From an uncultured Eggerthellaceae bacterium (GTDB lineage Bacteria > Actinomycetota > Coriobacteriia > Coriobacteriales > Eggerthellaceae): a stretch of DNA of 20,161 bases. Below are positions 6,987 to 15,370 of this stretch, in pieces. Position 1 is the stretch's first letter. Each line of letters starts with the position of its first letter. The notes beneath the pieces were generated by a model, which worked only from the letters and a program-made list of their open reading frames with translations, was not told the DNA's origin and searched no databases. The position numbers were made by a program, and so were the translations under genes. Where the stretch lies: NCBI GenBank assembly GCA_934630905.1, contig CAKTXN010000024.1, forward strand, positions 1 through 20,161. The letters run 5' to 3'.

Positions 6987-7164
6987 TAAGCGTTGGCGGC
7001 TTTATGGGGCCGGTGGTGCTGGGCGTGGTTTCGCATGCGGTGCACATCGCTGATTCGGCGTTTTGGGAGTGACCATTTGTGCGACTTGCTAGGTGCGGCG
7101 TGCATTACGGAAACCGATGTCCTTGCGCCGCATTTGCCGCTGCGTACCGCGGCAGCTTGTCGGG
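6968..7164 (+). repeat. 15-bp direct repeats spanning ruvC end and ruvC-ruvA gap
   Basis: CGGCAGCTTGTCGGG occurs exactly at 6968-6982 (last codons of ruvC) and again at 7150-7164, 182 nt later. Both copies read GSLSG in their frames, and the second is in frame with ruvA. The 236-nt gap between ruvC and ruvA has no other recognisable gene or site. The pair could be a footprint of an insertion or duplication. Confidence 0.6.
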
Positions 7165-7222
7165 CGCACAAGCATCGGCGGTCTTGCGAGCCGATACGAA
7201 GGAAAACGGGAAGGAGCAGTTG

Positions 7223-7831
7223 ATGATTGCTTTCTTGAAAGGCATTGTTGCTGCTAAGTTTGCGCAAAAAGCCTACTTGGACGTAAACGGCGTGGGCTTT
7301 GAAGTGAATATGTCGCTTACAGGCATAGCATCGTTGCCCGATGTGGGCGCAGCGGTGTCGGTTCTTACGTACTTACAGGCGCGCGATGACGGCATAACGC
7401 TGTACGGATTCTCGACCGAAAAGGAAAAATCCCTGTTCGAGAAGCTGATTGGTGTATCCGGCGTTGGTCCAAAAGGAGCACTTGCTGCGCTTTCCACGTT
7501 TTCTCCCGATGATTTAGTCGCAGCCATTGCCGCGCAAGATGTGTCAAAAGTGTCCAAGATTCCGGGCGTGGGAAAAAAGACGGCATCGCGCATAATCCTT
7601 GATTTGAAGGGCTCGTTCGAGATGGGAACAAGCCAGTTGCGGATCGATGGTTCCGGTGGCGAAGGCGCAGGTGCGGCAAGTGCGGCTTCGCAAGATGCGG
7701 GCGTTCGCGAGGCGCTTTTATCCATGGGGTTCGTGACGTCTGAGATTGACCTTGCGCTGAAGGGCGCACCCGAAAACGCCAACGAACAGGTTCTTCTGCA
7801 ATATGCGCTGAAGCGTTTGGGGTCGCTGTAG
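7223..7831 (+). CDS. ruvA: Holliday junction branch migration protein RuvA
   Basis: This 202-residue protein is RuvA, which forms tetramers on the Holliday junction and loads RuvB. It shows an N-terminal OB-fold (MIAFLKGIVAAK, YLDVNGVGFEV), two helix-hairpin-helix motifs (GVSGVGPKGALAALS and IPGVGKKTASRIILDLKG) and a C-terminal RuvB-interacting domain ending LQYALKRLGSL. The ATG at 7223 has AAGGAG at 7211-7216, 6 nt upstream, and gives the usual family length. The frame is open further upstream to 7079, but that extension has no similarity to RuvA. It is second in ruvCAB; ruvB follows after 103 nt. Confidence 0.97.
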   Translation: MIAFLKGIVAAKFAQKAYLDVNGVGFEVNMSLTGIASLPDVGAAVSVLTYLQARDDGITLYGFSTEKEKSLFEKLIGVSGVGPKGALAALSTFSPDDLVAAIAAQDVSKVSKIPGVGKKTASRIILDLKGSFEMGTSQLRIDGSGGEGAGAASAASQDAGVREALLSMGFVTSEIDLALKGAPENANEQVLLQYALKRLGSL

Positions 7832-7934
7832 GAGATTTACGGTGATTGAGCTGTCTCATAGATGCGTCAATGATTTTGGCAAAAGCGTTTCTTAGGGCGG
7901 TTTTGCATAGACGGACGTGCAGTAATAAGCGAAA

Positions 7935-9050
7935 ATGGTGCGTATGAATGGAAACGTTGAAATAGAAGGTATGGTGTTCGAGGCAGGTGCTTCGGGGCAA
8001 GGCATCCAGGGTTCAGTTGCTGTGGGCACCGATATCCCCGTACGCGCTGAAGATCGTGCTGTTTCCGCCTCGCTGCAAGAAGATGACCTGGCGCTTGATC
8101 GCAGTTTGCGCCCTAAGCACTTAAACGAATATCTGGGTCAACAAAAGCTCAAAGATGCGCTATCGGTGCTTATTCAAGCGGCAAAGCAGCGTCGCGACCC
8201 CGTTGATCACCTGCTTTTTGCGGGCCCTCCCGGTTTGGGAAAGACCACGCTTGCTGCGGTTGTTGCAAACGAGATGGGTGCGAATTTGCGCACGACAAGC
8301 GGTCCTGCCATTGCACGCACGGGCGACTTAGCGGCGCTTTTGACGAATTTGGAAGAGGGCGATGTTCTGTTCATCGATGAGATTCATCGTTTGAACAAGA
8401 TGGTCGAAGAGGTTCTTTACCCCGCGCTTGAGGATTTTGCGCTTGATATCGTGGTGGGGAAAGGCCCTGCGGCGCGTTCCATCCGTTTGGATTTGCCGCG
8501 GTTTACCCTGATAGGAGCCACAACGCGTTCTGGTTTGCTGGCGGGTCCCTTGCGCGACCGCTTCGGCATGGCGTTTCGCTTGGAGTATTACGCGCCCGAA
8601 GAGCTTTCAGCCATTGTGCTGCGCTCGGCGGCGCTTTTGGACGTTGCCATTACCGATGAGGGTGCGTTCGAGATAGCACGCCGCAGCCGCGGTACGCCTC
8701 GATTGGCAAATCGCCTGCTCAAACGCGTGCGTGACTGGGTGCAAGTGCGTGGCGAAGGCCGCATCACTAAGGAATCGGCGGCGCAAGCGCTTACGTTTTT
8801 CCAGGTGGACGACATGGGGCTGGACGCAACCGATAACAAGATCCTTGAGTATCTAACGGTGCGATTTGGCGGACGGCCCGTTGGTTTGTCCACGTTGGCA
8901 TCGGCGCTGTCGGAAGACCAAGGCACCCTTGAAGACATGTACGAGCCGTTCCTTCTACAGCAAGGGCTGCTTATCCGCACGCCAAAAGGGCGGCAGGCAA
9001 CGGCGCGTGCTTACGAGCATTTAGGGCTGCCTATTCCCGAAAATTTGTAG
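7935..9050 (+). CDS. ruvB: Holliday junction branch migration helicase RuvB
   Basis: This 371-residue AAA+ motor drives branch migration with RuvA. Visible motifs: Walker A GPPGLGKT (97-104), Walker B with DEIHRLN (148-154), sensor region GATTRSG (194-200), the GPLRDRFG arginine-finger region (204-211), and a C-terminal winged helix including FGGRPVGLSTLASAL and GLLIRTPKGR. The first about 45 residues before LQEDDLALDRSLRPKHLNEY are longer than in most RuvB proteins, and no good ribosome binding site precedes the ATG at 7935 or the next at 7944. The true start may differ, but all options keep the whole enzyme. It is the last gene of the LexA-controlled operon. Confidence 0.96.
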   Translation: MVRMNGNVEIEGMVFEAGASGQGIQGSVAVGTDIPVRAEDRAVSASLQEDDLALDRSLRPKHLNEYLGQQKLKDALSVLIQAAKQRRDPVDHLLFAGPPGLGKTTLAAVVANEMGANLRTTSGPAIARTGDLAALLTNLEEGDVLFIDEIHRLNKMVEEVLYPALEDFALDIVVGKGPAARSIRLDLPRFTLIGATTRSGLLAGPLRDRFGMAFRLEYYAPEELSAIVLRSAALLDVAITDEGAFEIARRSRGTPRLANRLLKRVRDWVQVRGEGRITKESAAQALTFFQVDDMGLDATDNKILEYLTVRFGGRPVGLSTLASALSEDQGTLEDMYEPFLLQQGLLIRTPKGRQATARAYEHLGLPIPENL

Positions 9051-9053
9051 GCG

Positions 9054-9109
9054 GCGAAGGCGCGGCGGGGTGTTTAAGCACCGTTTTCCTGGTGGAGCGC
9101 GTGCCTTCG
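9054..9109. other. imperfect long hairpin downstream of ruvB
   Basis: GCGAAGGC (9054-9061) pairs with GCCTTCGC (9102-9109), extended by three inner pairs. The loop holds a small GGTG/CACC hairpin followed by TTTT (9069-9087) that could act as a weak terminator for ruvCAB. The rest of 9051-9269 shows nothing recognisable. Confidence 0.35.
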
Positions 9110-9269
9110 CGGGCGGAGCCCTGGTGCCCACGATTCGCGGCTGCCTGTGATTGGGCGTTTACAGACGGCGGACCGCACGGCTTCGAAGTGTTTTGCGGAT
9201 GACGAATTTGGCGCGCATGCGCTTGCGATTACCGCAACTGCGCCAATTGCAGTAAACGAAAGGACGAAT

Positions 9270-9656
9270 ATGCTTCAGCGTGACTACTTAGTGCAGATGA
9301 TTCAGCAGTTCATTCAGGCAATCATCAATAGTCGCACCACATCGCACCAAGACCCGCAGCTGGCTGCGGATTCGCTGGAAAACGCGATTGGAACGGCGAC
9401 TGATATCGATGGCGCAACGCTTTTGTCGTTGGGACCAGAATCCATTGCCTCGGTCATGCAGCTTTCGGGCGTGGACCCGCGCGTTGCGGGCTATATCGCG
9501 TACAGCTTGCAGCTTGAGGCGGATTATTTGCGCCAGGCGGGAAATGACAGCTTGGCTGCTTTGCGCGATGATCAAGCACGTGCTGTGGCGGAAACTTTTA
9601 TGTGCGATTTAGACGAGGTGCCGCTTGAACTGGGTGAAAAGGACGATTCCGAGTAG
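9270..9656 (+). CDS. small DUF6483-like protein of unknown function
   Basis: This predicted soluble protein of 128 residues starts MLQRDYLVQMIQQFIQAII, which resembles the opening of DUF6483 proteins; I recognise the family only loosely. It is mostly helical by eye, with no membrane segment, signal peptide or catalytic motif, and ends in an acidic tail (LGEKDDSE). The frame is open from 9147, but AAAGGA at 9259-9264, 5 nt before the ATG at 9270, and the family-like N-terminus decide this start. It lies 219 nt after ruvB and before cspA; nothing indicates shared regulation with either. No function is proposed. Confidence 0.8.
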   Translation: MLQRDYLVQMIQQFIQAIINSRTTSHQDPQLAADSLENAIGTATDIDGATLLSLGPESIASVMQLSGVDPRVAGYIAYSLQLEADYLRQAGNDSLAALRDDQARAVAETFMCDLDEVPLELGEKDDSE

Positions 9657-9729
9657 TTTCTCCGTCAACCTTTTTATTACAAAAGCAAGAAAACATCCCA
9701 ATCTGCCCATTTCCTAAATGCAAATGTCG

Positions 9730-9735
9730 TATTAT
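9730..9735 (+). promoter_or_regulatory. -10 element and structured leader of the cold-shock gene
   Basis: TATTAT has no good -35 at the normal spacing. Transcription from about 9742 would give a leader of nearly 90 nt with two small hairpins: AACCC/GGGTT (9743-9760) and CCCGC/GCGGG (9798-9810). The second ends just before the ribosome binding site. Structured leaders are common in cold-shock genes. Confidence 0.4.
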
Positions 9736-9827
9736 AGAGCATAACCCAAAAAGAAGGGTTTAGCGTTGTATGCCATGCAGCGTGGTTGTTTTGATCCCCC
9801 GCTTTGCGGGAAAGGAAAGAGGGTACA

Positions 9828-10031
9828 ATGGCGGAAGGTACTGTTAAGTGGTTCAACTCTGAAAAGGGCTACGGCTTCATTTCTCAGAAAGACGGCGAGG
9901 ATTTGTTCGTTCATTTCTCTGAAATCAAGATGGATGGCTACAAGACGCTCGATGAGGGTCAGGCTGTTTCCTTCGATGTCGTGACCGGCCGCGACGGCAA
10001 GCTTCAGGCCAGCAACGTTGTGAAGCTGTAA
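9828..10031 (+). CDS. cspA: cold-shock domain protein (CspA family)
   Basis: This 67-residue single cold-shock domain binds single-stranded RNA and DNA and acts as an RNA chaperone. It begins MAEGTVKWFNSEKGYGFIS; RNP1 (KGYGFIS) and RNP2 (DLFVHFSEI) are intact. Length and the C-terminal pattern (GQAVSFDVVTGRDGKLQASNV) are standard. The frame is open from 9804, but the ATG at 9828 preceded by GGAAAGAGGG (9814-9823) is the proper start. It is monocistronic: its own promoter-like element lies upstream and a strong terminator follows. The subtype (cspA, cspB and so on) cannot be told from sequence. Confidence 0.96.
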   Translation: MAEGTVKWFNSEKGYGFISQKDGEDLFVHFSEIKMDGYKTLDEGQAVSFDVVTGRDGKLQASNVVKL

Positions 10032-10053
10032 CTCGGGTTTCCATAAGTGCTGA

Positions 10054-10090
10054 AAAGGGAGGAGGTGCTCAGGCGCCCCCTCCCTTTGTT
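10054..10090 (+). terminator. intrinsic terminator after the cold-shock gene
   Basis: AAAGGGAGG (10054-10062) pairs with CCTCCCTTT (10079-10087). After one mismatch the stem continues with GGTGC/GCGCC-type pairs to a 4-nt loop. The tail is TTTGTTAT. Confidence 0.85.
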
Positions 10091-10198
10091 ATAGAAGGGG
10101 CATTGTTTTACCCTGCGGTCCGTTTGCTGGGGGCGCAGGGAGTGGCGCGGCGCGCCCAAACGCGCTCAAAGTGCGGTAGTTCGGAAAAGGGATCCACG

Positions 10199-12136
10199 AT
10201 GAAGCAGTATTCGAAACGAGATGAGCTTGCTCTGCAGATCATCAATTTGGCGAAAGCGGAAATACTGCTGGAAAACCCTTTTTTGGCGGAAGTGCTGGGG
10301 CGTTTGACGAATGAGCCAACATCGCTCGACAGGGCGTCTGCTCAGTCGAAAGAGCTGCGCCAGTTCAGCGTGAATGGTGAGACGCTTGGCTTTGACTCAG
10401 GTGCTGTTATTGCGCATTTTCGCATGTCAGGAGGAAAATCTCCCAAACATGATTTATTGCATAGCGCGCTGCATTGCGTGTTCCTTCACCCGTTTGTGGG
10501 TGCATCAATCGATGTCGATGCATGGAATCTTGCGGCTGATATTGCTGCTGAGCGTGTGGCTGCCGAAGTTCTTGGTCCGCGTGAAGAACCACGCGGGGCC
10601 TCTATCGAGCGCGCGCTTTTGTGGATTGAAGACCAGCTGGGTGGTCACGCTACGGCGGAGAAGGTCTATCATCGCTTGGTTCGCGGGCAATGGCAGAACA
10701 TGGTTCCTGCGTGGGAACTTTTGTTCACGTCCGACGAGCACCGTTGTTGGTATGCGCCACCTCTTGATGACCAGGGGTTTTCTTCGGGGGAAGCGCAGTC
10801 GGACCGCACGGATGATGCAACTTGCGGCAAAGAGAAAAATGGCGAAGGGCCGCAAGTGGGTCAAGGAGACAAAAGACATTCCGATACGCCGCCCAAGCGG
10901 GATGAGCAGGAAGAGTGCGCTGATGAGCCAGGCGAAAACGAAGCCCCCAATTCATCGGCGGATTCTTCAACGCGCGAAGAGCAGCAGCCAAGCGATTATC
11001 CAGGGGACGATGATTCGTCGTTTGTGTCAGGGCCCGAACCCGACAATGTATCTGCGCCTTCCGTGGCCGACAACAATCCCGCCCCGCGTGAAACTCAGGC
11101 AAGCAACGCTTCTGAACAGGGTATTTCTGGCGATAATGCATCTCCCGAAAACGTTTCGCCCACGCCCGATAAGGCGCTCCCTGGTCTGAACGCGCCGAAT
11201 GACCACGCGGACAAGCCGGGTGCTTCGCCATCGGACGGTCGTGTTTCCGCGCGCGCTCAGGGAGAAGGCACTGGCGCAAGCAAGGAGATGTATGCTAGCC
11301 AGCGCGCGGGCGCCCGATTGCGTGATGCTGCCGCGTGCGGTGACTTCATGCGACAAGGTCGGGCGGCCGCGGCTCCGCGAAACAGCGAATTGCGCGACGA
11401 ATGGGCGCATGTTGCAACGAACCTCTCGGTCAATTTGCAGACATATGCGCGCGATAAGGCATCGGCATTTGCAGATCTTGCCGCGGACTTGAGCCAGGCT
11501 GCCGCACGCCCCGTTGATTATCGGGCATTTTTGCGTCGCTTCGCAGCGTTGGGCGAGGTCATGCACGCGTCTGACGAGGAATTCGACTACGTTTTCTACA
11601 CGTATGGCCTGCGGTTATACGAAAACTTGCCGCTGGTTGAACCGTTGGAGTACCGCGAGGAAGCGCGCATTCGGCAATTCGTCATCGTCATTGATACGTC
11701 GGGGAGCGTGCAAGGCGATATTGTGCGTCGTTTCGTGGACACCACGTTCGATATTTTGAGCAGCACGGAATCCTTCCATCGGAAAGTTCAGGTTCGCATT
11801 ATTCAGTGCGACGCTACGGTGCAATCGGATGATAAGATTACCAACGTGGCCGATATGAAGAAGTGGCGGCGCGCTTTCCGATTGCGTGGCGGCGGCGGTA
11901 CCGATTTTCGTCCCGCTTTCGATTACGTTGATTCCCTGATTGAACAGGGAGAACTTGATGATTTAGGCGGTTTTCTGTATTTCACGGACGGCTGGGGAAC
12001 TTACCCCGAGCGCATGCCGGCGTATCGGTGCGCGTTCGTGTTTTACGACGAGAATTACCGCGCGGAAAACGTGCCGCCCTGGGCGATGCAAGTGGTCATG
12101 GACCAGGCAGCACTTGATCGTGCGACGTGCAGATAA
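10199..12136 (+). CDS. VWA-like protein with metallopeptidase-like N-terminus
   Basis: This 645-residue cytoplasmic protein has three parts. Residues 1-200 resemble the DUF2201 predicted-metallopeptidase domain, with HDLLHSALH (H84, H88, H92) and WNLAADIAAERVA (109-121). Residues 200-365 are a hydrophilic Asp/Ser/Pro/Glu-rich linker, probably disordered. Residues 365-645 form a VWA-like domain with a complete MIDAS: DTSGS (D499, S501, S503), GGGGTDF (T568) and FTDGWG (D597). The usual HExxH glutamate is Asp (D85), so peptidase activity is doubtful. The ATG at 10199 follows AAGGGA (10187-10192); the frame is open to 10103 but without a good site. It lies 18 nt before a MoxR-type ATPase. VWA proteins paired with MoxR ATPases, such as ViaA with RavA or CbbO with CbbQ, serve as metal-dependent adaptors in remodelling complexes. 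The client is unknown. Confidence 0.9.
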   Translation: MKQYSKRDELALQIINLAKAEILLENPFLAEVLGRLTNEPTSLDRASAQSKELRQFSVNGETLGFDSGAVIAHFRMSGGKSPKHDLLHSALHCVFLHPFVGASIDVDAWNLAADIAAERVAAEVLGPREEPRGASIERALLWIEDQLGGHATAEKVYHRLVRGQWQNMVPAWELLFTSDEHRCWYAPPLDDQGFSSGEAQSDRTDDATCGKEKNGEGPQVGQGDKRHSDTPPKRDEQEECADEPGENEAPNSSADSSTREEQQPSDYPGDDDSSFVSGPEPDNVSAPSVADNNPAPRETQASNASEQGISGDNASPENVSPTPDKALPGLNAPNDHADKPGASPSDGRVSARAQGEGTGASKEMYASQRAGARLRDAAACGDFMRQGRAAAAPRNSELRDEWAHVATNLSVNLQTYARDKASAFADLAADLSQAAARPVDYRAFLRRFAALGEVMHASDEEFDYVFYTYGLRLYENLPLVEPLEYREEARIRQFVIVIDTSGSVQGDIVRRFVDTTFDILSSTESFHRKVQVRIIQCDATVQSDDKITNVADMKKWRRAFRLRGGGGTDFRPAFDYVDSLIEQGELDDLGGFLYFTDGWGTYPERMPAYRCAFVFYDENYRAENVPPWAMQVVMDQAALDRATCR

Positions 12137-12154
12137 GCAAGAAGGAGTTTGCGA

Positions 12155-13717
12155 ATGAACATCGCGCAAGCAACAAAACAGATCAAAGGCGCCGTTCAGG
12201 CGTATCTTTCGCGCGATGCGCGCGGTTCGTATCGCATTCCTTTTCATATGCAGCGTCCTTTGATTGTGCTGGGACCTCCGGGTGTGGGAAAGACGGCGAT
12301 TGTCGCGCAGGTCGCGCAGGAATTCGACATCAATTTCGTGAGCTATTCCATTACGCATCACACGCGTCAAAGCGCGCTGGGTCTTCCGTTTATCGAAGAG
12401 CGCGATTTTGGCGGAACGAGGTATCGCGTGAGCGAATATACCATGAGCGAGATTATTGGCGCTGCGTATCACGCGCAGGAAAAAAGTGGCGTTGAACAGG
12501 GGATTCTCTTCCTTGATGAGATTAATTGCGTCTCAGAAACGCTTATGCCCGCGCTGCTTCAGTTCCTTCAATACAAAACGTTCGGTATGCATGCGCTGCC
12601 CGAGGGTTGGATTATTGTAACGGCGGGGAATCCGCCCGAGTATAATCGCGCCGCGCATGAGTTCGATCCCGCGCTGATGGATCGCTTGAAGCGCATCGAT
12701 GTGGAGCCCGATTTGAACGTGTGGCAAGAATACGCGGCAACGCACGGGGTTCATCCGGCGGTGACCACGTTTTTGGACAACAAGCCGGCGAGTTTTTACA
12801 AGGTTCAGGCAAGCGTGCGGGGAACGCGCCTGGTCACGCCACGCGGATGGGAAGATTTGTCGCGCATGCTGCAGGCATACGAGGCCGAAGAGATCGAAGT
12901 TGACGAAGATCTGGTGCATCAATACCTGCAGGATGACCAAACGGCGCGCGAGTTTGCTTCTTACTACGAGCTGTTTTGCAAATACGAGACCGATTATTGC
13001 GTGGGCGACATCGTGCACGGCGAAAGCGCGGAAAGCGTTGCGGCGCGTGCGGGTCAGGCGCGCTTCGACGAGCGTATTGCGCTTATGGGCATGCTGCAAG
13101 ATGCGATTTTGCTGCGCGTGCACGATGCGATTGAGCGCGAAGAGGCGCTTACGCTTGTGCGCTCCGACCTGCTTGCTTGTAAGGATCAGCTGGAACAACT
13201 GCCGTTTGACCAGGGCGCTCAGTGTTTGGGCAATGCCATCCAGAAGATTTCGGCAGCCTCTACGGTGGGCACGCGCGAGAAAGGGCAGGTGGCCAGTGCC
13301 GCTGACGCGAAAGCCGAGCGCTTGCGTGTGTTGCGGAGCGTGATGGCAAGCGTGGCGCGCGGTGTTTCGTTGGGCGCAGCGGATGGCTTTCAAGCGGCGA
13401 AGTCTGCGTTTAACGAAGAAGTTGCCGCTCAGGGCAATGCGGCCGATGCTGCGCGCGCGGCGCTTGATAACGCGTTTTCGTTCGTTGACCAGGCGTTTGG
13501 TGCGGACTCCCAAGAGGCGCTCATTCTGGTGACAAAGCTTTCTTCCGACGCGTTGCTGATTAAGTTTGTCAGCGAATACGGCTCCGACCAGTTCATCAAG
13601 CACAACAAAAGCTTGCTGTTTGCCGAGCGCGGGCTTGATTTGATGCAGGCGGTAGAAGCCTTGCGCGCCGAAGAAGAGCTGACAATGCCGCAGGGACCGT
13701 TCTACACGGTGAACTAG
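12155..13717 (+). CDS. MoxR-family AAA+ ATPase
   Basis: This 520-residue protein has an N-terminal AAA+ module: Walker A GPPGVGKT (40-47), Walker B ILFLDEIN (117-124), sensor 1 in VTAGNPPEYN (155-164) and DPALMDRLKR (171-180), where MoxR proteins carry the arginine finger. The remaining about 300 residues are helical and Ala/Glu-rich and I cannot assign them. MoxR ATPases act as chaperone-like machines that mature or remodel partner complexes together with VWA proteins, matching the gene 18 nt upstream. The ATG at 12155 follows AAGGAG (12142-12147) by 7 nt; a TTG two codons earlier is less likely. The next gene begins 27 nt downstream, so the three are probably one operon. The specific substrate is unknown. 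Confidence 0.92.
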   Translation: MNIAQATKQIKGAVQAYLSRDARGSYRIPFHMQRPLIVLGPPGVGKTAIVAQVAQEFDINFVSYSITHHTRQSALGLPFIEERDFGGTRYRVSEYTMSEIIGAAYHAQEKSGVEQGILFLDEINCVSETLMPALLQFLQYKTFGMHALPEGWIIVTAGNPPEYNRAAHEFDPALMDRLKRIDVEPDLNVWQEYAATHGVHPAVTTFLDNKPASFYKVQASVRGTRLVTPRGWEDLSRMLQAYEAEEIEVDEDLVHQYLQDDQTAREFASYYELFCKYETDYCVGDIVHGESAESVAARAGQARFDERIALMGMLQDAILLRVHDAIEREEALTLVRSDLLACKDQLEQLPFDQGAQCLGNAIQKISAASTVGTREKGQVASAADAKAERLRVLRSVMASVARGVSLGAADGFQAAKSAFNEEVAAQGNAADAARAALDNAFSFVDQAFGADSQEALILVTKLSSDALLIKFVSEYGSDQFIKHNKSLLFAERGLDLMQAVEALRAEEELTMPQGPFYTVN

Positions 13718-13744
13718 AACGCAGGCTGCAAAAGGTTTTGCCTG

Positions 13745-15181
13745 ATGAAGCAAGTGAATGTGGGAGATATCGTATCATTCGGTTTGTGGCCTGCGCGGCT
13801 TGAAGGTCCGCTTATGCCGCTTTCGTGGCACGTGCTTGAGGTGCGCGCGAATGGGGATGCGCTGCTTTTGTGCCACGACATCATCGAGTGCCGCAGCTAC
13901 CACGATTCCAAGGGCGACATTACCTGGCAAAACTGCGATTTACGCTATTGGCTGAACGCGGTGTTCTTCACGCGCGCGTTTTCTTCTGACGAGCAGGCGT
14001 TGGTGATTCCTGAAAAATGCGTGGCGGAAGACAATGCCGTTTTTCGTACGGAAGGCGGCGGTGACACCGAGGACATTGTGTTCTGCCTTGGCATTGAACA
14101 GGCAAAACGTTTCTTTTCGGTTGATGTCATGCGGCAAGCTCGCCCCACGGCGTATGCGAAACGCGCGCCGTTTACGTGCTGGTGGTGGTTGCGTGCGCCG
14201 GGCGGTCACCAGTTTTCGTGCGCTGCGGTGGCGGAAAACGGGGGCATCGATTACAACGGGTTCCACGCATCGCTTGATTGCATTGGGGTGCGCCCCGCCT
14301 TGGTGGTTTCGGGCGCTGCGATTGCGGGCGACGGGGCTGGCGGGGCTGCCGCTGCCGCCAGAGACGCAGGGAGCTCCGGAGCTACCCCAAAATCCCACTG
14401 CGACCAGTCATTTCTTCCCGATATGCCGCTGCTTTCCCATGCAGGGGCAGCGTTGCGTTACGGCTTGGCGGATCAAGCGGCGCACTTGCTGCATCGTGAA
14501 CACTTGCGTGCGGAAACCGCACAAGTGGCTCTTTCGGGCGGAGCTCCCAGCATAAGCGCCGTGCTCCATCTTCTTGACCAGGGGGAATTGTCCGACGCCG
14601 ACATCTTCCACTTGTGCAACGCGGCCATACGTTTGGGTGCCGTCAACATGGCGGCGCGCCTGGTGGAGACCCTTCCTTTCGACGCCGATTGTTTCCGCCG
14701 CTTGCTCAAGACGGCGGTGGAGAAAGGGAACGTCGATTTCACCCAGCTGCTGTTGGACAAGGGTGCATCGGGCAAAGGCTTTGGCGCGGCGTATTTGAAG
14801 ATGGGCGTGCGCGATGACGTTGCTCGTTGTGCGCTTGTTGCCGACCCGCCGGCGGTTTTCGATTGCTGGGACGTGCTGCAGGCGCTTCCCCGCGTGGCTT
14901 GTTTCGCGGTGGGGCAGTGCAAAGAGCGTGGACAACTTGCTGTTGCGGCGCGGCTTCCCCATGTTTTGACGGTTCTTGCCCAGGCGAATGCGCTGGATGA
15001 GTTGGATACATTGCTTTCGATTGACCAGACGGCGCCGATTTTCACGCGCGACGATTACACTCAGGCGCTCGATGCGGCGAAACGGGCGGGTTTTGGATCC
15101 GCTGTTGCGCTGCTTCTGGACCGTCAGGCGGCACGATTTCATGAGCCTCGTGTGGGGGCGCGTCCCAATTTGGCGCTTTAG
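13745..15181 (+). CDS. DUF6273 domain protein with ankyrin-like repeats
   Basis: This 478-residue protein is the third gene of the VWA-MoxR operon. Residues 1-188 fit DUF6273: a VGDIVSFG start, TWQNCDLRYWLNAVFF, the Trp-rich WWWLRAPGG (146-154) and a closing IGVRPALVV. An Ala/Gly-rich linker (about 189-220) leads to a C-terminal half of short paired helices such as AIRLGAVNMAARLVE and AVEKGNVDFTQLLLDKGA. These are ankyrin-like repeats, commonly protein-binding. There is no signal peptide or membrane segment, so it should be cytoplasmic, whereas many DUF6273 proteins are extracytoplasmic. The ATG at 13745 has AAAGG about 9 nt upstream. From its position it could be a substrate, adaptor or target-recognition subunit of the MoxR/VWA pair; that is inference. 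Confidence 0.85.
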   Translation: MKQVNVGDIVSFGLWPARLEGPLMPLSWHVLEVRANGDALLLCHDIIECRSYHDSKGDITWQNCDLRYWLNAVFFTRAFSSDEQALVIPEKCVAEDNAVFRTEGGGDTEDIVFCLGIEQAKRFFSVDVMRQARPTAYAKRAPFTCWWWLRAPGGHQFSCAAVAENGGIDYNGFHASLDCIGVRPALVVSGAAIAGDGAGGAAAAARDAGSSGATPKSHCDQSFLPDMPLLSHAGAALRYGLADQAAHLLHREHLRAETAQVALSGGAPSISAVLHLLDQGELSDADIFHLCNAAIRLGAVNMAARLVETLPFDADCFRRLLKTAVEKGNVDFTQLLLDKGASGKGFGAAYLKMGVRDDVARCALVADPPAVFDCWDVLQALPRVACFAVGQCKERGQLAVAARLPHVLTVLAQANALDELDTLLSIDQTAPIFTRDDYTQALDAAKRAGFGSAVALLLDRQAARFHEPRVGARPNLAL

Positions 15182-15370
15182 CCCTGTTCGCGCGGCCGTA
15201 TAGGTTACAATGCCGCTAGAATGTTTTGTTTGCAAACCTTTTCGCGATAGTTCGATGCGCCGCTGTTTTCTGCCTGAATACATAATGCTGAACGGGGATT
15301 TTGCCGTTCGCGGCAGAGAGCTGCGCAAGCGAGTCGCGTTGATGACCAATAATGAAAGAGAAGAATCACT

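Noticed and set aside
7079..7222. N-terminal extension of RuvA in the same open frame
   Set aside because: AAGGAG sits at the right distance from the ATG at 7223 and RuvA proteins begin at the MIAFLKG-type sequence; the upstream 48 codons match nothing.
6993..7223. 76-codon frame between ruvC and ruvA whose stop overlaps the ruvA start
   Set aside because: The stop/start overlap looks operon-like, but the start would be TTG with no ribosome binding site, and the Trp/Arg/Cys-rich translation is not protein-like.
12533..13753. 406-codon open frame on the minus strand
   Set aside because: Antisense to the MoxR ATPase gene; an Arg/His/Leu-rich shadow translation.
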